Assembly: GCA_000434115.1 (NCBI GenBank) | Contig: FR894056.1 | Location: forward strand, 1-18,191 | Direction of reading: 5' to 3' | DNA length: 18,191 nt | From: Roseburia sp. CAG:309 | GTDB lineage: Bacteria; Bacillota; Clostridia; Lachnospirales; Lachnospiraceae | In this document: positions 1-6,535 of the stretch, one piece after another | Layout of the letters: every line of letters starts with the position of its first letter | How positions within the stretch are numbered: position 1 is the stretch's first letter | Position numbers and translations under genes: made by a program | Notes under the pieces: generated by a model | The model's database searches: none | What the model saw: only the letters and a program-made list of their open reading frames with translations | Told to the model about the DNA's origin: nothing

Positions 1-46
1 CGCCACGCTTCGCGTGCCCGCGCTAACGCGCTCCTGCGCGTATCGC
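1..46. other. GC-rich palindrome-dense edge segment
   Basis: By my count 34 of these 46 bases are G or C, far above the rest of the window. The segment is made of short palindromic units: CACGC-TTC-GCGTG at 4-16, CGCG-CTAA-CGCG at 19-30 and CGCG-CTCCTG-CGCG at 27-40. It lies downstream of groEL and runs off the left edge, so its full extent is unknown. Its composition resembles a dispersed intergenic repeat rather than coding DNA, but with one copy in view that is inference. No reading frame can be supported. Confidence 0.4.
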
Positions 47-112
47 TAAACCATCCGTTCAAATCAAATGCCCACCTTTCGGTGGGCGCTTGATTTGCTT
101 GCGGATGGTTTA
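47..112. repeat. 66-base near-perfect inverted repeat; hairpin at groEL 3' end
   Basis: The outer arms at 47-57 and 102-112 are exact reverse complements (TAAACCATCCG). Inside them, CAAATCAA at 60-67 pairs with TTGATTTG at 90-97, and GCCCACC at 70-76 pairs with GGTGGGC at 81-87. Only a 2-by-4 internal loop, one mismatch (68/89) and one G-U pair (69/88) interrupt the stem. Read on the minus strand the loop is GAAA, a GNRA tetraloop closed by C-G. The first three bases of the transcribed hairpin are the groEL TAA stop. It could serve as a terminator or as 3'-end protection for the groESL mRNA. It lacks the usual run of U after the stem, so it may instead be a MITE-like or REP-like insertion. 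Confidence 0.75.
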
Positions 113-1735
113 CATCATGCCCATGCCTGGGGCACCACCTGCCGGCATAGCCGGTGTATCTTCTTTAATATTAGCAACTACAGACTCTGTTGTCAAGAGG
201 GTAGATGCTACACTGGTTGCATTCTGCAATGCACTTCTTGTAACCTTAGCAGGATCAAGAATTCCATTGTCAACCATGTTTACATATTGCTCTGTATATG
301 CATTGAAACCGAATCCCGGTTTTCCTTCTTTTACTTTATCAATGATAACAGATCCTTCCAGACCTGCATTTTCAGCGATACGACGAAGTGGAGCTTCGAG
401 CGCTTTCAGGATGATATTGGCACCTGTCTTCTCGTCGCCTTCCAGCTCTGCTGCCATCTTAGCAACTTCTTTGGATGCGTGAATATATGCAGATCCACCA
501 CCTGCGATGATTCCTTCTTCTACTGCTGCTCTTGTCGCTGCCAAAGCATCTTCCATACGAAGTTTTGCTTCCTGCATCTCGGTCTCTGTTGCGGCACCAA
601 CACGGACAACTGCAACTCCGCCTGCCAGTTTGGCAAGTCTCTCCTGAAGTTTTTCTTTATCAAATTCAGAAGTTGTCTCTTCGATCTGGGTACGGATCTG
701 GGATACACGAGCTTCGATCTCTGCTTTGTCGCCCTCGCCATCTACGATGATCGTATTTTCTTTCTGAACTTTAACGGATTTTGCACGTCCTAACTGATCC
801 ATTGTTGTGTCTTTCAGATCAAGACCAAGTTCTTCCGTAATTACCTGACCGCCGGTAAGGATTGCGATATCTTTAAGCATTTCTTTTCTGCGGTCGCCAT
901 AACCAGGAGCTTTTACAGCTACTACCTGGAAAGTACCACGCAGTTTGTTCAATACCAATGTGCTAAGTGCTTCACCCTCTACATCTTCTGCGATAATGAG
1001 AAGTTTTGCACTGGACTGTACGATCTGCTCCAACAGTGGAAGGATTTCCTGAATATTGGAAATCTTCTTGTCTGTGATCAAAATGTATGGATTTTCAAGA
1101 TTTGCTTCCATCTTATCCATATCCGTTGCCATATATGCGGACAAATAACCACGGTCAAACTGCATACCTTCAACCAGGTCAAGTTCTGTCTTCATGGTCT
1201 TGGACTCTTCAATTGTGATAACGCCATCGTTGGAAACTTTTTCCATTGCGTCAGCTACCATTTCACCAACCTGCTCGTCACCGGCGGAAATTGCTGCAAC
1301 CTTAGCGATCTGCTCTTTTCCGGAAAGAGTCTCGCTCATCGATTTGATTGCCTCTACTGCGCAGTCTGTCGCTTTCTTCATACCTTTACGAAGAACGATT
1401 GGATTTGCGCCGGCTGCAAGGTTTTTCATACCTTCATTGATCATTGCCTGAGCAAGAACCGTAGCGGTTGTTGTACCATCTCCGGCTACATCATTTGTCT
1501 TGGTAGCAACTTCTTTTACAAGCTGAGCTCCCATGTTTTCGAAAGCATCTTCCAGCTCGATCTCTTTTGCAATTGTTACACCATCGTTTGTGATAAGTGG
1601 TGCGCCAAAAGATTTATCCAATACAACATTACGTCCTTTTGGTCCCAGTGTAACACGTACGGTATCTGCTAATTTATTTACACCTGTTTCCAGTGCTTTT
1701 CTGGCATCTACGCCAAACTTAATTTCTTTTGCCAT
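110..1735 (-). CDS. groEL: 60 kDa chaperonin GroEL
   Basis: ATP-driven cytosolic chaperonin that folds proteins inside a double seven-subunit ring capped by GroES. The product is 541 residues, the normal length. It begins MAKEIKFGVDARKAL, has the nucleotide-binding GDGTT motif at residues 85-89, the AAVEEGIIAGGG segment near residue 400, and the glycine/methionine-rich tail GGAPGMGMM. I chose the ATG at 1733-1735 over an in-frame TTG five codons upstream because GGAGGT lies at 1743-1748, eight bases before the ATG. It is the second gene of a groES-groEL operon, 36 bases after groES, and should share the CIRCE/HrcA control seen upstream of groES. Its stop codon forms part of the inverted repeat at 47-112. 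Confidence 0.98.
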   Translation of the reverse strand: MAKEIKFGVDARKALETGVNKLADTVRVTLGPKGRNVVLDKSFGAPLITNDGVTIAKEIELEDAFENMGAQLVKEVATKTNDVAGDGTTTATVLAQAMINEGMKNLAAGANPIVLRKGMKKATDCAVEAIKSMSETLSGKEQIAKVAAISAGDEQVGEMVADAMEKVSNDGVITIEESKTMKTELDLVEGMQFDRGYLSAYMATDMDKMEANLENPYILITDKKISNIQEILPLLEQIVQSSAKLLIIAEDVEGEALSTLVLNKLRGTFQVVAVKAPGYGDRRKEMLKDIAILTGGQVITEELGLDLKDTTMDQLGRAKSVKVQKENTIIVDGEGDKAEIEARVSQIRTQIEETTSEFDKEKLQERLAKLAGGVAVVRVGAATETEMQEAKLRMEDALAATRAAVEEGIIAGGGSAYIHASKEVAKMAAELEGDEKTGANIILKALEAPLRRIAENAGLEGSVIIDKVKEGKPGFGFNAYTEQYVNMVDNGILDPAKVTRSALQNATSVASTLLTTESVVANIKEDTPAMPAGGAPGMGMM

Positions 1736-1771
1736 GATTAAGACCTCCAATTAAAATATTTTAAGCTTCTT

Positions 1772-2059
1772 TTATTCTTCCACAATAGCTGCGATGTCGC
1801 TCTGGCGAACGATCACATATTCTTTGTCTTCCAATTTTACATCGGTTCCCGCATATTTTGAATAAATAACTTTATCGCCGACTTTTACTTCCATCTTTAC
1901 TTCTTTTCCATCTACAAGACCACCCGGTCCAACAGCTACGACTTCAGCCTGCTGTGGTTTTTCCTGTGCCTGGCCCGGAAGAACGATACCGGATTTTGTA
2001 GTTTCTTCTGCTTCTAACTGCTGTAATACAACTCTGTCACCTAAAGGTACTAATTTCAT
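1772..2059 (-). CDS. groES: 10 kDa co-chaperonin GroES
   Basis: Heptameric lid of the GroEL chamber. The 95-residue product starts MKLVPLGDRVVLQ and has the mobile loop that contacts GroEL at about residues 18-36 (ETTKSGIVLPGQAQEKPQ), followed by the GPG turn and the conserved GDKVIYSKYAG segment. The start at 2059 is favoured over an upstream in-frame TTG at 2074 because GGAGGAA at 2066-2072 sits six bases before it, and the TTG would lie inside the spacing needed for that site. It is the first gene of the groESL operon. A promoter at 2136-2164 and a CIRCE operator at 2098-2124 precede it. Confidence 0.98.
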   Translation of the reverse strand: MKLVPLGDRVVLQQLEAEETTKSGIVLPGQAQEKPQQAEVVAVGPGGLVDGKEVKMEVKVGDKVIYSKYAGTDVKLEDKEYVIVRQSDIAAIVEE

Positions 2060-2097
2060 TTCTATTTCCTCCAATCATGATCTTTTCGCTTACTTTG

Positions 2098-2124
2098 TTA
2101 GCACTCTCTTTTACCGAGTGCTAA
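2098..2124 (-). promoter_or_regulatory. CIRCE operator (HrcA binding site)
   Basis: A perfect TTAGCACTC - 9 bases - GAGTGCTAA inverted repeat, identical to the consensus CIRCE element to which the heat-shock repressor HrcA binds. It lies between the groES promoter and the start codon, so it falls in the 5' untranslated region, the classic placement for HrcA-controlled groESL operons. hrcA itself is not in the window. Confidence 0.97.
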
Positions 2125-2135
2125 CGATTGATTTA

Positions 2136-2164
2136 ATAATAGTCATTTCTGTTCTTTTTTGCAA
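2136..2164 (-). promoter_or_regulatory. Sigma-A-type promoter of groES-groEL
   Basis: On the minus strand, TTGCAA (2159-2164) and TATTAT (2136-2141) are separated by exactly 17 bases (2142-2158). The predicted start of transcription falls just before or at the CIRCE element, so a bound repressor would block initiation. The A-rich minus-strand sequence upstream could act as an UP element. Confidence 0.8.
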
Positions 2165-2178
2165 ATCGTGTGCCTATG

Positions 2179-2260
2179 AGTTTTTCTCTCTTTTATTATT
2201 TTTTCACTTTATATCTTCTTTATCCTCTTTTTTTCTTACTTTTTTGCTTTCTTTTTTCGT
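2179..2260. other. Pyrimidine-rich tract between divergent promoters
   Basis: About 80 bases that are almost all T and C on the plus strand, hence A and G on the minus strand, with several runs of five to seven T. It separates the groES promoter from the DUF6062 promoter. The sequence shows the skew directly. A role as an A-tract or UP element for the groES promoter, or as a bent spacer, is inference. A GTG-started hydrophobic reading frame across it has no ribosome binding site and looks like a by-product of the T runs. Confidence 0.5.
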
Positions 2261-2272
2261 CTATGCTATAAT
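2244..2272 (+). promoter_or_regulatory. Extended -10 promoter of the DUF6062 gene
   Basis: A perfect TATAAT at 2267-2272 is preceded by TG one base away (TGCTATAAT), the extended -10 form. A weak -35-like TTGCTT lies at 2244-2249 with a 17-base spacer. The ATG is 29 bases further on, which leaves a short leader carrying the ribosome binding site CGGAGGT at 2291-2297. Confidence 0.7.
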
Positions 2273-2301
2273 ATTTCGTAAAAGAACACCCGGAGGTACC
2301 T

Positions 2302-3024
2302 ATGAAAGAACAATTATACACGATTCCCGTAAATGACATCTTTGACAAACCATGTGAATGTCCCGTGTGCGCAATGAAATTAAAACTGGAAAACGATGCT
2401 GTCTCCTTTGCGATGGGCCCCAGTTATATGGAAGATGATATCCGTCTTACGACAGACAAAATCGGATTTTGCGCCCGCCATATGCAGATGATGTACGATT
2501 TTGAAAACCGGCTTGGACTTGCTCTCATCATGGATACTCACATGAAGAATATGATAAAAGAGATTGAATTATTACAAAAAAAGGGAAGAAAAAGCGCCGG
2601 CGGTTTATTTTCCAAAAAAGAAGAAACGTCCCTCTTTTCCTTTACCGACAAGATCAGTCATTCGTGCTATATCTGTGACCGGATCAAAGGCGTATATGAG
2701 CGTTACATTGCAACCATTTTCTACTTATATGAAGAAGATTCTGCCTTTGTGACAAAATTCAAAAAATCAAAAGGATTCTGCTTAGAACACTACGGAATGC
2801 TTTTTGAAGAAGCACCAAAATATCTCCACGGGAATATTCTGGAAGATTTTACCAACGATCTGAACCGCGTATTTTTAGATAATTATAAACGAATGGAAGA
2901 AGAACTGGCGTGGTTTATCGAAAAATTTGACTACCGCAATACCGATGCTCCGTGGAAAACGTCAAAAGATGCCGTTCCCCGTGCTATGACAAAGGTAAAC
3001 GGCATCCTCTCAATGGATGAGTAA
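2302..3024 (+). CDS. DUF6062 family protein with duplicated Cys/His metal-ligand motif
   Basis: A soluble 240-residue protein with no signal peptide or membrane segment. I recognise it as the clostridial DUF6062 family, whose function is unknown. Two similar halves are visible. Each has CxxC followed 33-34 residues later by FCxxH: C20/C23 with C57/H60, and C122/C125 with C160/H163. After each His comes a helical stretch of similar spacing. This arrangement suggests two four-ligand sites, probably zinc; that is inference. The start is supported by CGGAGGT at 2291-2297 and an extended -10 promoter. The gene stands alone on the plus strand, and its last 15 bases overlap the end of the convergent metal-exporter gene, leaving no space for a separate terminator. 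Confidence 0.85.
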   Translation: MKEQLYTIPVNDIFDKPCECPVCAMKLKLENDAVSFAMGPSYMEDDIRLTTDKIGFCARHMQMMYDFENRLGLALIMDTHMKNMIKEIELLQKKGRKSAGGLFSKKEETSLFSFTDKISHSCYICDRIKGVYERYIATIFYLYEEDSAFVTKFKKSKGFCLEHYGMLFEEAPKYLHGNILEDFTNDLNRVFLDNYKRMEEELAWFIEKFDYRNTDAPWKTSKDAVPRAMTKVNGILSMDE

Positions 3025-3864
3025 ATTCACAATAACACCCCAAAACACACCGGCTGCCCATACAATTCCAAGGATGGAAAGATTTTCTTTCCATCTTTTG
3101 TTTGTACGGAATAAAACCAAAAGTCCAACCCCCGCGCCGACAAGCAGTCCTGAGATCATCGAACCAAAATCGAGAATTCCTCCCAGATACATCTGAGTGA
3201 TAAGAACCGATGCCGCACAGTTCGGAATCAATCCGACAATTGCCGCAAATACCGGTCCGAACATCGCATGGCTCGATAAAAATTCAGAAATCCGCTCTTC
3301 TCCTCCAACTTCGATCAAAAAGTTCAAAACAAGAGAACACAGGAAAATGAACAATAATATTTTAAACGTGTGTATAAAAGCAGATTTTCCAATGCTTTTT
3401 TCGCAATGGCAGTGTTCGCTTTCACACATCGTATGAAAATCCTTATATTGAATGGCATTTGGTCGAAAACGCATGACAAAATCTACGATAAACCCGGTAA
3501 ATACTGCTGTCACAAGTTTAATTCCGAGGACTTTCAAAATGATCCTCCCGTTTACCGCTTCCGATAAAAAGATCGGGAGCATCTCATCGGAGGTCGATAG
3601 AAATACCGCCACCAGCGTTCCCATCGTAATGATCCCGCCGGAGTACAGATTTGAAGCGGCTACCGAAAATCCACATTGCGGAAAAATTCCTGCGACACCG
3701 CCTGCGATAGGACCAAGTCTTCCTGCCTTCCGGATCCACGCCCTCGTCTTTGTGCTGGTCTTATGCTCCAGATACTCCATGAGCAGATAGGTCAGCAGCA
3801 AAAAAGGGAATAGTTTAATGCTGTCAATCAACGCATCCATTAAAATATCAAGCCATAATTCCAT
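3010..3864 (-). CDS. Putative ten-TM heavy-metal (arsenic/manganese) exporter, ArsP_2-like
   Basis: An integral membrane protein of 284 residues with about eight to ten hydrophobic segments, matching the family annotated variously as putative manganese transporter, arsenic efflux protein or 10TM heavy-metal exporter. Two related halves can be aligned: GPIAGGVAGIFPQCGFS (residues 51-67) and GPVFAAIVGLIPNCAAS (203-219), each with a Pro-x-Cys centre, which implies an internally duplicated transporter. The linker between the halves carries H144, C147, H151, C152, H153 and C154, a plausible metal-binding loop. GGAGAG at 3873-3878 lies eight bases before the start. It is the last gene of the glnS-DUF2225 operon, 35 bases after DUF2225, and overlaps the DUF6062 gene tail to tail. 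The substrate cannot be read from sequence. Confidence 0.8.
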   Translation of the reverse strand: MELWLDILMDALIDSIKLFPFLLLTYLLMEYLEHKTSTKTRAWIRKAGRLGPIAGGVAGIFPQCGFSVAASNLYSGGIITMGTLVAVFLSTSDEMLPIFLSEAVNGRIILKVLGIKLVTAVFTGFIVDFVMRFRPNAIQYKDFHTMCESEHCHCEKSIGKSAFIHTFKILLFIFLCSLVLNFLIEVGGEERISEFLSSHAMFGPVFAAIVGLIPNCAASVLITQMYLGGILDFGSMISGLLVGAGVGLLVLFRTNKRWKENLSILGIVWAAGVFWGVIVNLLIH

Positions 3865-3899
3865 CGATCATACTCTCCATTCTGCCAGCATCTGCTGTT

Positions 3900-4739
3900 T
3901 TACTCTTCCTGCTGCAACATTTCTTTCAATGCCAGCGCTTTATCTTTGATACGGCGGTTGGCATCTTTTGCCACAAGCACTTTGGATATCCAGCGTTTTG
4001 CCTCTTCTTTGTTTCCGATCCGGCGTGCAAGTTCCGCTACCATATACATCACCGTATATTCATCCATACCACACATTGGGAAATCTTCTTTGGAAAATGC
4101 TGCCACAAATCCTTCGTGTGCATTTTTCAAAAATTCTTTCTCTTCAGCCAGAAGCGCTGCTGCCTCTTCTTTCTTATAATCACCTTTCATCAGTTCTTCG
4201 CGTTTTCCGCGGAACAGCCAGGCAATCTTAAGACAGGTATAGGCTCTCTCACTCGTTTTTCCATGTTTTACGATTGTGTTAAGAAGCGCCATCTTATGAC
4301 GGGTAATTGCCTCATCATACGTATACACTTTCTCACCTTCCGGTACATAATGATATGTAGCGGAAATTTTCTCGCGGATCATCTTCGCCTGGGAAGACAT
4401 CACAAAATTAAAATAACGGTTCAATGATGCATATCCGCATTTTGGGCAGAGGATCGCATCGTATTTAAGTGGATCAATCCCCTGATATTTCGGGCGAAGA
4501 TCCGTGTCAGCAGACACTAATTTTGCCTTTCCGGTACGAACCATTTTACTCTTAAATTCATGGTCACAGACCGGACAGGTATAGGTTTTATCAAACAAAA
4601 GATCTTCTTCCTGAACCTCTTTTACCTGTGCTCTTTTGGCATCTGCACTTTGATTTTCTTTCTTCTCTTTTTCATAAACATCAACCGTATCTTTGATGTT
4701 TAACCCAAGACTTTCCAGTCCTGCAAACAAATTACCCAT
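3900..4739 (-). CDS. DUF2225 family zinc-ribbon protein
   Basis: A 279-residue cytosolic protein of the DUF2225 family, function unknown. After a charged N-terminal region of about 50 residues, CPVC (C55, C58) and CPKC (C98, C101) form a probable zinc ribbon. The remainder is helical and repeat-like (for example a KTSERAYTCLKIAWLFRGKR segment and an EEAKRWISKVL segment), suggesting TPR-type packing. I chose the ATG at 4737-4739, with GGAGG at 4745-4749. A possible ATG four codons upstream at 4751 has its own GGAGAG too close to be used well. It lies 22 bases after glnS and 35 before the transporter gene, so co-transcription is likely. Confidence 0.85.
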   Translation of the reverse strand: MGNLFAGLESLGLNIKDTVDVYEKEKKENQSADAKRAQVKEVQEEDLLFDKTYTCPVCDHEFKSKMVRTGKAKLVSADTDLRPKYQGIDPLKYDAILCPKCGYASLNRYFNFVMSSQAKMIREKISATYHYVPEGEKVYTYDEAITRHKMALLNTIVKHGKTSERAYTCLKIAWLFRGKREELMKGDYKKEEAAALLAEEKEFLKNAHEGFVAAFSKEDFPMCGMDEYTVMYMVAELARRIGNKEEAKRWISKVLVAKDANRRIKDKALALKEMLQQEE

Positions 4740-4761
4740 AGCTGCCTCCATTCTCTCCGGA

Positions 4762-6450
4762 TTATTTTCCCGGGCGATAAGAACTCTTCATTGACACAAT
4801 GCGGTTAAATACCTGATGTCCTTCGGTCGTATCCTTCGTATCTACACAAAAATATCCGGTTCTCATAAACTGGAAACGGTCTCCCGGTTTTGCCTCCGCA
4901 AGTGCCGGCTCCACATAACAATTCTCTAATACTTTCAAAGAGTCCGGGTTAATGTTGACGGAACCGTCTTCATTATAAACCCCTTTCTCTTCATCCACAA
5001 GGTTTTCATACAAACGCACTTCCGCTGTCGCTGCCGTCGGTGCAGCTACCCAGTGGATCGTTCCTTTTACTTTTCTTCCGGTAAATCCGGAACCACTCTT
5101 TGTCTCCGGATCGTACGTACAATGAATCTCCGTTACCTTTCCGTTTTCATCGGTCACATAATCCTGACACGTTACAAAATAAGCACTCATCAGACGCACT
5201 TCATTTCCCGGGAACAAACGGAAATATTTACGAGGAGGCTCAATCATAAAGTCGTCTCTCTCGATATAAAGTTCTCTGGCAAATGGCACTTTTCGCGTAC
5301 CCATCTCCGGATTTTCCTGATTGTTTGGTACATCCAGATATTCTACCTGTCCTTCCGGATAATTGGTGATCACCAGCTTGATCGGATCTAAGATCGCCAT
5401 CATACGAGGCTGTGTCATCTTCAGATCTTCGCGGATACAATACTCTAACATCGCATAATCTACTGAACTATTGCTCTTTGATACACCGGCAAGTTCCATA
5501 AACTTACGGATGGACGAAGCGGTAAATCCACGGCGGCGAAGTGCTGTGATGGAGACAAGACGAGGGTCATCCCATCCGTCTACCACACCATCTTCTACCA
5601 ATTTCTTAATATATCGTTTTCCGGTAATTACATTGGTCAGATACATCTTTGCAAACTCAATCTGACGAGGTGGTACTTCAAATTCACACTCACGTACAAC
5701 CCAGTCATACAATGGACGGTGATCCTCAAATTCAAGTGTACAGATTGAATGGCTGATTCCTTCTACCGCATCTTCGATCGGATGAGCAAAATCGTACATC
5801 GGATAGATGCACCATTTGTCGCCCGTATTGTGGTGGGTAATGTGCGCCACACGGTACAGGATTGGATCACGCATATTGATATTCGGCGAACTCATATCAA
5901 TTTTAGCACGGAGAACCTTTTCGCCATCTTTGAATTCTCCATTTTTCATTTTCGTAAATAATTCCAGATTTTCTTCTACGGAACGGTCACGGTATGGGCT
6001 GTTCTTTCCCGGCTCTGTCAGGGTTCCGCGGTATTCCCGGATTTCCTCCGGTGTAAGGTCACATACATAGGCTTTGCCTTTTTTGATCAATTTAACTGCA
6101 CATTCATACATCTGGTCAAAGTAATTGGACGCAAAATATACCGGCGGTTTTTCCCCACCGCAGATCCAAACGACATCTTCCAGAATAGAATTTACAAATT
6201 CTTCCTTTTCCTTTGTTGGGTTTGTATCGTCAAAACGAAGATTAAATGTTCCATTATATTTTTTTGCCAGTCCCTGATTGAGCAAAATCGACTTTGCATG
6301 TCCAATATGCAGGTAGCCGTTTGGCTCGGGTGGAAAACGTGTCATAATATTGGTATAGACACCTTCAGCAAGATCTTTTTCAATTTCCTGTTCGATAAAG
6401 TTTTTCGAAATAACTTCTTCTTTTTCTTCCTCTCTCTTCTCTGTTGCCAT
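4762..6450 (-). CDS. glnS: Glutaminyl-tRNA synthetase
   Basis: Class I synthetase that charges tRNA-Gln directly with glutamine. The product is 562 residues, the usual size, with the ATP-binding PEPNGYLHIGHAKS segment (HIGH at 48-51), LRFDDTNP near 71-78, the GWDDPR motif at 292-297 that is typical of GlnRS, and a complete C-terminal beta-barrel anticodon-binding region. The class I KMSKS loop, VMSKR in E. coli GlnRS, reads VITGKR at 274-279 here. AAGGAGG at 6461-6467 precedes the ATG by ten bases, and a promoter is visible at 6479-6507. The leader is under 50 bases, too short for a T-box. glnS heads an operon with DUF2225 and the metal exporter. Many Firmicutes lack glnS and use GatCAB, so ancestral transfer is likely for the lineage. 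Confidence 0.97.
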   Translation of the reverse strand: MATEKREEEKEEVISKNFIEQEIEKDLAEGVYTNIMTRFPPEPNGYLHIGHAKSILLNQGLAKKYNGTFNLRFDDTNPTKEKEEFVNSILEDVVWICGGEKPPVYFASNYFDQMYECAVKLIKKGKAYVCDLTPEEIREYRGTLTEPGKNSPYRDRSVEENLELFTKMKNGEFKDGEKVLRAKIDMSSPNINMRDPILYRVAHITHHNTGDKWCIYPMYDFAHPIEDAVEGISHSICTLEFEDHRPLYDWVVRECEFEVPPRQIEFAKMYLTNVITGKRYIKKLVEDGVVDGWDDPRLVSITALRRRGFTASSIRKFMELAGVSKSNSSVDYAMLEYCIREDLKMTQPRMMAILDPIKLVITNYPEGQVEYLDVPNNQENPEMGTRKVPFARELYIERDDFMIEPPRKYFRLFPGNEVRLMSAYFVTCQDYVTDENGKVTEIHCTYDPETKSGSGFTGRKVKGTIHWVAAPTAATAEVRLYENLVDEEKGVYNEDGSVNINPDSLKVLENCYVEPALAEAKPGDRFQFMRTGYFCVDTKDTTEGHQVFNRIVSMKSSYRPGK

Positions 6451-6478
6451 TGAATTGAAGCCTCCTTAACACACGTAT

Positions 6479-6507
6479 ATTGTATATGATACCACATAGT
6501 TTTACAA
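6479..6507 (-). promoter_or_regulatory. Promoter of the glnS operon
   Basis: On the minus strand, TTGTAA (6502-6507) and TACAAT (6479-6484, five of six matches to the -10 consensus) are 17 bases apart. It lies in the 85-base gap between recO and glnS, and the U-rich end of the recO terminator candidate overlaps the -35 region. Confidence 0.65.
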
Positions 6508-6529
6508 AAAGAAAGACAAAAATTTTGTC
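6505..6529 (-). terminator. Weak intrinsic terminator candidate after recO
   Basis: Just after the recO stop codon the minus strand forms a six-base-pair stem GACAAA/TTTGTC with a three-base loop (6515-6529), followed by TTTCTTTTTG. The U tract is good but the stem is AT-rich and weak, so read-through from the long upstream operon into glnS is possible. Confidence 0.4.
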
Positions 6530-6535
6530 ATTGTC

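Noticed and set aside
1..112. CRISPR array or start of a tRNA/rRNA gene at the left edge
   Set aside because: The palindromes are adjacent and unequal, with no regular spacer length, and no tRNA cloverleaf or rRNA-like sequence can be recognised.
68..793. Plus-strand open frame (241 codons) antisense to groEL
   Set aside because: GroEL is certain on the minus strand; the antisense product is Cys/Phe/Ser-rich noise.
2118..2336. Hydrophobic 72-codon plus-strand reading frame
   Set aside because: It starts at a GTG inside the CIRCE element, has no ribosome binding site, and its hydrophobic residues come from the T-rich tract; it also overlaps the well-supported DUF6062 start.
6451..6535. T-box riboswitch upstream of glnS
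   Set aside because: The leader is only about 30-45 bases after the promoter, far too short for a T-box with specifier loop and antiterminator.
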